Below, piece by piece: positions 1-12,100 of a DNA stretch of 64,000 nucleotides. This stretch comes from Cordylochernes scorpioides. Its lineage: Eukaryota; Arthropoda; Arachnida; Pseudoscorpiones; Chernetidae. The stretch's first letter is position 1. The number at the start of each line of letters is the position of its first letter. The translations under genes were made by a program, and so were the position numbers. The stretch covers positions 18,390,684-18,454,683 of the forward strand of contig CP092870.1 in assembly GCA_030710605.1 (NCBI GenBank), in the 5' to 3' direction. Under the pieces are notes generated by a model that saw only the letters and a list, made by a program, of their open reading frames with translations, had not been told where the DNA came from and searched no databases.

Positions 1-71
1 CAGACATTTACTACAATGTAGGTAGATGCTATGTGGGTTTCCTCTGTTCACCCAGGTGGTGTTGGTGACAG

Positions 72-158
72 CTGGGGGTGGTGTTCCTGGAACAAGGCAA
101 GGCTGCCCAGGCTCTCCAGTACTTTGACAAGGCCTTGAAGCTCAACCCTCAACACGAG
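72..158 (+). CDS. TMTC3: TMTC3-like exon A
   Basis: 29 codons, phase 0 at both ends. The acceptor is gacag before 72 and the donor is GT at 159. It encodes a TPR helix pair ending KALKLNPQHE. Bases 1-71 are probably the end of the preceding intron. Confidence 0.8.
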
Positions 159-3100
159 GTCTGGAAACACTTACTTTAGACTTTGTGAGGGGGGGCACTA
201 ACAACCATCTCTTTGTTTAACCTAATCTTGTATATGGGAACAAATTGAAATTATAAATTTGGATTATAGATTTACCAAGTAATACAAAACCACATCCACA
301 AGGTAATAAGACCAAATCCAAATAAATAAATAGTTTGTAACATTTTGGGTAACAACGCTGTTACCGAAACATCACATACTATTTATTTAGTGGATTTGGT
401 CTTATTACCTTGTGTTTATAATCTACTAGCCGAATGACCCGGGCAACGCCCATGTTTTACCCGATTGAATGTTTTGATTCAAATACTATTTGTTACAATT
501 ATAAATTGGCGCCTTAAATAATTGCATATGTTAGTTAATAACTATAGCCTATGTGCTTTATCTGTCTATGTACTGTTGGCTTCCGTAGGCGTCTCTTACT
601 GGGAAAAAGAAAGAGAGGATTCCATTTGGTTATTATCTAATATATGCATTTATTTAGGGAGCGACCCGCTCCAACACAATAGTTACAAAGACGAAATAGC
701 GAGTGGGGGGGATGGGGGGGGGGCAAAGGTGGCGTGACCGTAGCCAACCAATAGGAGGGCGCCATTCCAAATAAAAAAGCAAACGGTGACAGAGATGAAA
801 ACTGATGACTGATTGTTGATTAGGAGATGACGCATGACGCTCGTAACTGTATATAGAATAATCCAAATTGTGCCTTATAATACCACATCCAAATAAATTA
901 ATAGTATGTGACGTTTTGGTAACAAGGTTGTTATCGAAAAGTCACCCACTTTTTATTTATTTGAATTTATTATTATTTACCCTGTGTTTTTAATCTAATG
1001 TATGTTTTTATCTCTTACAAGATTGTTGGGTTTGCCTCATAAATGTAATTTTTCAGCTTTTCAATTCTATTTTTCCCTATTTTTAAGCATTTGATCAATT
1101 TCACAATTTATAGTATTCCAATAATTAGTGAGAGTGTAACAAAGAAGTGTGACTGCAGCAAGCCTTGATGAACTCGGCCATCTTGATCCAAGAGAGCGGC
1201 AATCCCGGACTGAGGCAGGTGGCCTACGACAGGTGAGTGATCCAGCCAGCTGGAGGTCCGTCCAGTGACCAGACGGACTGTCCCAGGCTACACCAGCTAC
1301 TGGACCAGGGCAAGGCCTCGGACCGGGTCTTCTTCAACCTGGGCATGCTGGCCATGGATGACAAGGAGATGGACCTGGCAGAGAGCTGGTTCAAGAAGGC
1401 CATCCAGGTCTGTCGGAAACTATTGTGAACATATACACCTATCCCCCGATTTACACGGTAGATATGTTCCTGAGAAAAACGTGTAAATCGGGGGGTAGGT
1501 GTACACAGAAATAAAAATAAAATGCATTGACAGGTTAAAATTTGTAGTCAGCACATAAGCTCGGGATTCCTCGTGAGATGTGTACACAGCGCATGTGTTC
1601 AATCACAGTAGCATTTAGTATAGTGCGATAAAAACAAAAAAAAAACTTATTTGGAAAACCGTGGAAATGCGAAAACGTGTAAAACAAGTACCATGTAAAT
1701 CGGGGGATAGGTGTACTTAGTTATCATGGTGCATTACCACACCAACTGTTATACAAACATATAAACTATTTTTGATGTGATAAAGCACAATTTGGATTAT
1801 AGATTATAAACACAAGGTAATACGACCAAATCTAAATAGTGTGTGATGTTTCGGTGACAGCGTTGTTACCATCTTCAGACATAAGCACTAAATGAATTCA
1901 GTACTTCTGTGTGAAGGTGGTAACAACACTGTTATCCTGAAAAGTCATACCATTATTTAGATTTGGTATTATTACATTGTGTTTATTTTTGATGTGTACA
2001 TTTCTTTTTAAAATAAAATAATTTTCTACTGCCCTTACTGCAATGATAAACTAATGAGAGGGCCTGGCTCATCATTAGTTTATCATTGCATTAACCCTTA
2101 ACTGGACGGGTTGGGTAGATTCTGCCCATGCATAAATTTAATATAGGAAAAAAATATATTTTTTGTTTACTTAGAGCTACCAGCTTTCATGTATTCTAAT
2201 TTTACAGTGATGCAAACATTTTCCATCCATCGTTTATAAATTTCAGTTTTGGGAGGGGGGTTAAATTTGCATGTGTGGGCGGATTCCGCCTGGATTCCGC
2301 CCAGCCCGTCCAGAAGCGTGAGAATTTTTCGTGTCAGTGTTAGCTCGTGGCTCATACTTGAGTCTCTATCTTCCGCTATTTTTAGCTTCCTTTTTATAAA
2401 ATAACACTTCTTTCTTTGGATAAGTAGAATAATCAATCATGTCAACAGAGAGAACTATCCCTGCCAACCCAAAATATATATGTTTTATAGATTAGTCGAC
2501 CACACTTTGGAAGAAATATTCCAGCAGACAATTGATTCACTTCAGTAGAATTAGTTGAGAAGTTGAAAGAACATGGTCTTACATATTTAGGAACGATGAG
2601 AAAGAACAAACCTTAGATTCACCACAATTTCAACCGCACCCTAATAGAGAATCAGGAACTTCTATTTTTAGTTTCTCTGGAACAACCACTTTAGTCTCCT
2701 ATGTTCCAAAAAAAAGAAAAAAGAAAATCGGTAATCAGATTGATAAAAAAGGTAAAAAAGAAAGGAGTCAATTTATTATTAATCTTGGGAGAGCATTGAC
2801 TGATGAACACCTGGCCACACATAATCTCAATTCTCTCCCGCGGGAATTACAGACAACAATTCAAGAAAAATGATGTTTCAAGGACATCAAGGGAATCTAC
2901 GATGCCACAACAATCTGATATATATATTCCAAAATGGTGCAACAAATGTCTATCAAAAAACGCAGTGAAAAATAAAAACCCTTTGCTCTGTATGTCAACT
3001 AAGCGTTTGCAATAACATTTCTTTATAATTTTTTAAAACTGTAAATAGATTATATTCAGAATTTTTAAAAGTCAAAATCTGTATATCAACTATATATATT

Positions 3101-6100
3101 AATTAAATATTTTTTAAAATATTGATTTCAATCATTATTTAGCGCTTATTTCATAAAGTTACATAGGTGGGTTGAATATACCCAACCCGTCCAGTTACGT
3201 AAGAAAAATCCACCCGTCCAGTTAAGTTTTAAGGGCAATAGAAAATTATTTTATTTTAAAAAGAAATGTACACGTCAAAAATAGTTTAAATTTATTATAT
3301 ACTTGGTTATATCCAACCATGTACCAAATGTACAAGAAGGCACTTTCATTAAATTCCTCAAATTATTTTTTATCTGACCCAAAAAAAAAAAAAGGAGCAC
3401 ATGTTTACAATTTGTGAACATTAAGCCTCAAAAGCCACAAGGATTCTTCTTAAGAAATATTCTTATATTCTCATAATATATCAATTTTGGTTTGTCCTCA
3501 GTTTGTTGTCAACGGTTTTCTGATACCTGAAATTTCTCTGAACAACAAATATACATTCATTACTGAATTAAAAAATGAAATTCAGTTATAGCAATGATAA
3601 TGTTTTGAAAGGCATTCTGTGAGACATGTCTAAATAAAACTGCCACTTTAAAAGTAGATGAAATCCAATCCAAGATAATCCAAAAGTCAGAAGACCTATA
3701 AAAAATTTTAAAAATATATCAGCCAAATAAAAAAAAAAAAAATTGAAATATTGTCAGAAAGAAACTTTTGGGAATAACAGGGTTTTTGATGAGATTTAGT
3801 TTATTCCATATTCCACGTCAATCTCTGCAAATGGTAAAAAAGTTCTTCAAATTTTTCCCTAGACATCTCACACATGAACAGAAATAGAGATGCCAAAAAA
3901 ATATGAGACCATGCCAGGTTCAAAAGAGTGATAACAGACAGAAGAGACATGGGTTTATGGTTACGACCTGGAAATTCAATGCCAATTAGAAGAATGGCGC
4001 TGTAAAGAAGAACCAAAACCAAAGAAAATTTGCTTTTCAAACTCCAAATTCAAGATTCTGTGTTCGAAACTTTTCCTAATCATAAAATATATTTTAATCT
4101 CTTAAAATATATATCATCTTTTGTTCTCTGGAAAGAAAATTCCTAAACCAGCATGCATATATTGAGTTCTGCTGTAGCTATGGGAAGCCATAAAGAGGAA
4201 ACGACTAGAAAAATGGGCTCCTTAGGACTGAGTTCTCCACCAACACAATGCCAGACCTTACGTGGCTGTTGTAGTTTTGAATTTCTTGGCCAAGATTAAA
4301 GTTCCTATACTTCCTCAAGTCCCATAATCACTTGTCTTAAATTACTTTTTCCAATACTGTAAAATGACTATGTCTCTTAAAGGAGAGAGAGCCATGAGAA
4401 GTCGTAATAGAAAAATGGCCGAAGTTTCTCAGAAACTTGAAAAAAGACGACTATAAAACATGCTACAAAAATGGAAGCGAGATGTCATAGGTACTTAGAT
4501 GGGATTATTTGTGGAAATTGCCAAATGTAATTTTGATATCTTATTTTATCTTTGTGTTCTTCACAAAAATTCAAGAAATTTAATGAAAGTGTCTTATAAA
4601 TAACCTTGTACCCTAAACTCTTGTAGATACCTTTAGTAAAGCATGGCATTTAAAGGTAGCATAGAGTAAATAATGTGTATGTGAACATATGGAGAAAATG
4701 AATTTTCTATCCTTTATGTTTATTTAGATATCATTTTCAACACAAGGTAAAAAGACCAAATAAATAGTGTGTGATCTTTCGGTAACAGCTTTGTTACTAT
4801 CATCAGTCAAAAGTACTGTCTGATGATGTTAACAAGGTTGTTACCGAAACATCACACACATGTCAATCCCACTTAGCCAGCTGACATCACCAAGACTTTT
4901 TAAATATGCAATTGTCAAATAATTTGAATACACTTGAAGAAGTGGGAATTCTTTGATATCGCCGGTAGTCTATTTTTTGAAGGAGACAGTGACAATTTTG
5001 TTCATACTTGGTTATCTCATGTGTCTTCAATAAAGTTTACTGTGTATCAAATATATTTCAGAATTATTGTCTGAATCTCAATATACATGCAAAAAGGTAA
5101 AACTTCCTTAAGTTTTGTCCATGAGTGTAGTTGTCTATATACTTAATTTTTTTTTTCTAATTATTGAAAATATATAATTTGTTAACATGAACCATGTGTA
5201 TGTTCTTACAGTTGAGAGAAGATTTCCGGAGTGCACTGTTCAACCTGGCATTACTGCTATCTGACTTGAGGAGGCCTCTGGAGGCTGTGCCTTTCTTGCG
5301 GCAACTTTTGCAGGTGAGTGGGCCCCATACACTGGTCTTTTCACATCTTACTGTGTGTAACCATATAAATGGTTATATAGAAATACATCACTTGGGACCA
5401 AGATTGGTGTTGTGTTACAACCATGTTTTAATCACTGTTAAAACGATTGTGTCTTTGAACTTCAATCTTATAATGAGGTCTGGCCTTTTACTGATAACTC
5501 AATAATGATTGGGATGTTTCATTCCCAACCATTATTGGGTTATCAGTAAAGAGGCCAGATTTTTGAGTGCAAAATTTTCTTGGAAAAGGTGCTGTAAATC
5601 CTATATAAAATATATACAGTAATACCCTGCTAAAATGAACCTTGGACATAGAAAATCTTCCCCTTTAAAGAAACTAAAATAATCCCCATTTTATAATACA
5701 GTAAACTTTGGCTACAACAAACCATGGCTATAGTGGACCACAGGTTCAGTCCCATTGGGGTTCTCTATAGAGGGATTTTACTGAATAAACAGTCAATTCT
5801 CGATAATTTGAAATTCGTTAATTTGAATCTCTCGATAATTTGAAATTTTTTCCCAGTCCCTTGAAAGATACTCGATAAGTTGAATAAAATCAATATTAAT
5901 TGGTCCTCTCGGTAATTTGAAGTTGAAGGAATAGTATCTTACCACAAATGAACATTTGTGAAAACTGTACGAATGTTTAAAATAATAAATCAAGAATTTT
6001 GATCAAACTCTTGTTTACTTTTATTTATTAACTAGCGGATGTACCCGGCTTCGCCCGGGTTTTACCCGAGTAAAGGTTTGTCTAACGATTCTTTCGATAA

Positions 6101-9100
6101 AGTGAACATTTTTTCCCGGTCCCTTGAAAAATACTTGATAAACTGAATAAAATCAATATTAATTGATTTTCCTTCGGTAATTGGAAGTTAAAGGAATAGT
6201 ATCTTGCTTTGGAATTGTATCATTATTCTTGTCTCAAATAAATTGCCGTGTCATCCTGAATTTTGTCTTTCCTAATTTTCTACATTACAAAATCATCGTA
6301 TCATCATGATAATATTAAGAGCAGATTGTGTTGAATTATAACAGATAAATTAGAATATTTATCTTGATTATTTTTAGGCGAAAAGTTATTTCAAAAATTT
6401 TATTGGCTAGAAACCTTCCCAGTACTATACTAAATAACTTCCCAAAGTTTCATGGCGTTCCAATGAGTGGTTTGGTCAGGCATAAAGGACACACACACAC
6501 ATTCATTTTTATATATATAAAAGATAAATGAGTTTTAAAAATTGTAAAAAAAAAATGCATCGGCCGGGAATCGAACCCGGGCCGCCCGCTTGGCAGGCGA
6601 GCATTCTACCACTGAACCACCGATGCTTATAAAAATGGCCATATTTGGGTATTCATTCCATTCCGGATTACTCCGCGTAAAAAAAAGTTCTTCAAAGAAA
6701 AAAAAAAAGAAATAGCTAAAAATACAAATCAAAATGTAGCCAAAAATTTTCCTCAGGTTTATAAAAAGCGACATGCAAAATTTGGTACCAATTTGTTCAG
6801 TAGTTTTTGAGTTTATCGCGAAACAGACAGACAGACATTGACTTTTATATATAGAGAGATATGTAAGATTCTGTCTAAAAATTAAAATATGAGGGAAAAT
6901 GTACAACGTGTGTACTAGAGATAAAAAAAAAACCATTGTCCTGTATGGGGATGTCATGCAGCAGTGTGAGTGTTACAGCATCACCCGGACCACATAAAGG
7001 GCCTCATCCTGCTGGGGGACATCCTGGTGAACCACATCAAGGACCTGGACTCAGCCCAGGAGGTAAGATCTATCACCTGGGACCATGTTGATTTAAGAGC
7101 CCCCATTCAATAACTTGTCCAAACTGATTTTCGAAAATTATTCTCAATAAACAACCATTGGAAGAGATTGCTACTGTTAGTAAAACACAAATTGGCCCTC
7201 ACATTATTATATAGCCTGAAGAAGAGGTGTACAACTATCCACAAATATATTTCTGGCAGCCACAATAGTCTACTTGGCATAGAGTTAATCAACAGCCATG
7301 ACCTGGGAGCAAATTCCACATTGGGCACTTTTTATAAAGAAAAAAATTGCTCCAATGGCTCCTGATTTTTAAAAAAGTCCAATCCCACCAGTTAGTGTAA
7401 GTAACCAAATGGGACACTTTCTTCATATGTAGACATGTGGTGCACTTACAGTAAAAGCAGTTAACACTTTGAAGACCAACGCCGTTTTTATACGTCATAA
7501 GCTATTAAGCCTAGCGGACCAACCCCGTTTTTATACGTCGCGGCACTTTAAAAATCAATAGAAAATCATAGAACTCAGTACGTCAAGAAATCTCTTCGGC
7601 AAATCATCGGCCTATCATGAATAGTTACAAAAATGATCACTAGATGTCAGGACGATACTGTTGGCAGGCAAAAAAATTAGTCATCTGTTGCTCAATCTCA
7701 TTGGCTAGCTTGCTGACAAGCTGATAACAGGCAAGTTTGTTTTTGTTATCTCTAATCTCTTTTCGCTCGTTTTTTCCAAAGTATTTTGCCTCTAATTTCA
7801 TAACGTTATTGAAATGAATCCTTTGGATCAACCTAGCACTTCAAAAGGTTTGGGATCAGAAGTTCATTTAGATGAAGACATTCAAGATATTCTTGAATAT
7901 CTTTACGATTCTGGCTCAGAAATTGATGATGAAGTGAAGGATCCTGATTACGAAAATTCAGCCTCCGATGAATTAGAATTTGAGGAGGAAGAAAGGGAAG
8001 AAATTCCTGCTAAACGGCCGCGATTAGAAGTAGCTCCAGTTCGCATGCTGACGACATGTCGGGACACGTCCACTGCCGCCGCTGGCTCCAATGTTGCCGC
8101 CGGCACCTGGAGGAAAGATGATCCCTCGCCCCCAACTCCTCCCCCTTTCACCGCCCGCCCTGGACTAAATTTAGTGGGGGATGTTTCCTCACCATTTGAT
8201 GCGTTCAGTCTCTTCTTTACAGAGAATATTTTCAAAAGCATCAAAGAGGAAACAAACCGATATGCCAGGAGTATTATTGATCGGGAGTCCAAGAAGGGTC
8301 CTCTCAAGCCTCATGGCATGCTGGCTAAGTGGAAGGCTGTGTCAGTGGCACAGATAAAGCTCTTTTTCTGTGTCATCATACACATGTCTTTGGTGAAGAA
8401 GCCTGGGATGAAAGACTACTGGTCTACTCACGGATTCCTGAAGAATGCCTTTTGCCAGTCCATAAATATGCCAAGGACACTATTTATGAGAATTTTGTCA
8501 ATGCTACATTTGAATGACAATTCAAAATACATTGAATATGGAAAACCAGGGCATGACAGACTCTTCAAAATAAGACCAGTTTTGGAATCCCTCATATATT
8601 CTTTTGGGAATGCCTACACTCCTCAGCAAAATCTCACTATTGATGAGGCGATGTGTCCATTCAGAGGATGTGTGGGTTTTCGGGTGTATATAAAAGGAAA
8701 ACCTCATAAATATGGCATCAAGATATTCCAGATTTGTGAAGCTGTATCTGGTTACGCTTACAATCTTGATATCTACACTGGCAAGGATCCTGAGCAGCCA
8801 GAGCACAACTCCATTCCGAACCTCGTGGACAGGCTGGCAAAGAGGTTTTATGGACAAGGCTATCATATCTATTTTGATAGGTGGTTTTCCTCTCCTGAGT
8901 TATTTGATAAACTTTGGGAAAAAAAGACCCTAGCTGTTGGCACAGTTATGCCTTCCAGGAAAACGATGCCAAAAACCGAATTTTCCCAAAAACTAAAGAG
9001 AGGAGAGATTATAAAGATGAGAAGAAAGCATCTTTTAGCCATCAAATGGAAAGATGTTAGAGATGTTTTCATGCTCTCCACTGTCCATGAAGGTAAAATG

Positions 9101-12100
9101 ATGCCAGTCAAGCCCAAAACCCCAACCAGAGAAGAGTTGTTCAAGCCTGATGCTGTCATCGATTACAACAAGGGGAAGGTAGGAGTGGACCGGAGCGATC
9201 AGATGATGGCATATTATTCTTTTAGCAGGAAAACATTGAAATGGTGGAAAAAAATATTCTTCCATCTTTTTTCACTTTGTTTTGTAATTGGCAACATCAT
9301 TTACAATAAAGCAAATCCTGATAAAAAAATAAGTCTGAAGGACTTCTATCTGGCTGTCGGTGGGGAGTTGCTCAATCAGGCAAGCATTGAACACTCTGAA
9401 AAAGAAACAACTTCGAAAACTGATGTTGCCAGGCTACTTGGGAAGCACTACTGCTATAAAATAGCCCCAGAAAGTGGAAAAGCAGTGCAAAGAAGGTGCA
9501 AAGTTTGTGCAGATAGTGCAAAGCACAAGACTGGGAAGGCAGCCCGGAAGGACACCAGATTTGAGTGCAAACAATGCAAGATTCCACTTTGCGTTGGTGA
9601 GTGCTTCGAAAAGTACCATGCAGAAATGAAGTACTGGGAATAACAATGTATATAAATGTAAAAATTTTAATAATTTCCTCTGATTATTTTTTTTACAAAC
9701 AGTGGCGTTTTTTTTGGCAGTTTGCATTTTTTTAGTTCTTTTTTTATTTTTTATTTTGAAAAAGTGCCAATAAACATATATTTTTTTATTGCATTTTTGT
9801 GTTTTATAGACATATTTTGATACAAGCATCAAATTTCACTGTTCAAGGTAATATATTTTTATAAATATGATTTTTTTAAAAAAATCAAGTTTTATCCTGG
9901 TTCACAGGGCTATTTGGGTTGTGAAACCAATGTTCCTCAAAGTGTTAATAGCTACCCACCATGATTATCATGGCCTGTACCATGTGTGCTTGGGATAAGT
10001 TACAAAAATGTAACTAGAAAAAAATCAAGAGAGAATATATTTTTAAGAATGCAATAACTTTTTACCAAGACAGGGTCTTAAATCAGAATAACCAGTGTTC
10101 ATCAGGTCAAAAGTGATGATAAAGCAAAAATTCACTATGAGTATCTATTTACATATATTTCATGAAAAACTATTTTTGGACTATATATATATATTTTTTT
10201 TGCTTATCCCTATTACACGTGGTACAGGCCATGATAATCATGGTGGGTAGTTAGCGACTGCTTTTTACTGTAAGTGCACCACATGTCTACACATGTGAAA
10301 AGCAGTTTGACTTTGCACTTACAAATGTGCCAGAGCCCTGTTTGGTTACTTGCACTCGCTGGTGGGGTTGAACTTTTGCAAGAATCAGGGGCCATTGGAG
10401 CATTGTTTTTTTTTTCTTTTTTAAACAGAAAAAAGTGTCCAATGCAAGAATCAAACCCGGGTCGTAGTGGTCGAAAACCAAACGGCTTAACCAGCCTTCC
10501 ACCGACCCCCCTTGGACTACATAAAAATAGTTGAGCAGTAAAGTTAATGATTTTTTAAAATGAAAGTTCATATGATTAATTTTAAAAAATAATTTTAAAT
10601 GCAATTTTATATTTTGAAATTTGGGAAAACATTTTTTTTTTTACATATTAGGCACAGAACTGCTTCAGAATTATTTGTTATAGGGAGAGTCTACCCTGTA
10701 TACTCAGCTTTGATGTGTGAACTTATTATTATCCGTAGTACATGTGGTACAGGCCATGATAATCATGATGGGTAGAAGTTACCGACCGTGTTTTACTGAA
10801 AGTGCATCATATGTCTACACATGTGAAAAACAGTTCGACTTTTACACTCATAAATGGGCCAGTGCCCCATTTGGTTACTTGCATTCGCTGTTGGGGTTGA
10901 ACTTTTGCAATAATCGGGCGCCATTGGATCTTTTTTTTTTTTTTATTAGAAAAAGTTCCCAATGCGGGATTTGATCCCAGGTCGTAGCAGTTGAAAACCA
11001 ACTATTTAGACCACCCTTCCACCAACCTCCTCCTGGCACTTATAACCTCACTCTTAATTCACACTACCAAATAGCCCAGGTTCAGTGAATGTTTTCTTTA
11101 TTGTTTGCGGAAGAGCATTCCTCGATGCAAATATCTATATGTAATTTAATGTCCTAAAAGCCAAATGCCCATAGTTTGCTTGAAAACCATTTCTAAGATT
11201 CCACCCTTCATTGCAGCATATATAAGCAGAATCGTCCAATACAGTATTAGAGCTCTAAGAAGCGGTCTGGTAAATTAAATTGTTGAAACCGCTGGGAGGG
11301 TTCACCGCTTAGGAGCCAAGATCTCCCAATATTTTTCATCGCAGTAAGGACAATAGAAGTTTGTTTTATATTTTAAAATAATAACATTTGTGCTTTAATG
11401 CTTCAATATCTTATATATTTAAAAGCTATTTAACACATTTTTAAAACGTTTTCAAAAGAGAACATATCTATTGCTCTTACTGCGATGAAAACATTTGGTA
11501 GAGCCTTGATTACAATTACAATTATTTTATTTCCAAAGCCCTATATCCCGCAAGGGATACTTGCGCCAAACAAGGAGCCCGGATAAAAAAGGAGGAGGGG
11601 GCGCAGTAACAAGCTCATTAAAAAACCTGGGCTCATCTGGCCCGGCTGATAGTACCCTGTAAGGGCTCCTAATTCAGGGATACAGGATGAGCAGTGTTTG
11701 TACTCCATGTTAGGAGCGGCTGCATGTGGCGTCTGTTCCTCATATCAGAGGCGGCCATTTCTTTTGGAGCTAAGTTGGCCTGCCACTGAATAGTGCTCCC
11801 AGTCTTAATGACAAAGGCAGACGCATTATACTTCACCCAGTCATGATGGTCTCAAGCTTTACAAGCTTGATGCCCTAATATATATTTTTTGCTTATCCCT
11901 AGTACACGTGGCACAGGCCATGATAATCATGGTGGGTAGTTAGCGACTGCTTTTTACTGTAAGCGCACCACATGTCTACACATGTGAAAGCAGTTCGACT
12001 TTGCACTTACAAATGTGCCAGAGCCCCGTTTGGTTACTTGCACTCGCTGGTGGGGTTGGACTTTTGCAAGAATCGGGGGGCCATTGGAGCATTTTTTTTA

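Larger units (their letters stand above)
7290..10005 (+). repeat. SINE-S copy 1, split by piggyBac
   Basis: 7290-7460 matches the SINE-S body (gcactttttataaagaaaaa, gctccaatggctcctgattt, agacatgtggtgcacttaca). It resumes at 9949 with tagctacccaccatgattat and ends near 10000 (ggataag). The piggyBac at 7465-9944 interrupts it at TTAA. Confidence 0.8.

Noticed and set aside
6535-6957. 140-residue minus-strand ORF
   Set aside because: It runs through the tRNA-Gly and the repeat tail; its C-terminal part is translated tRNA sequence.
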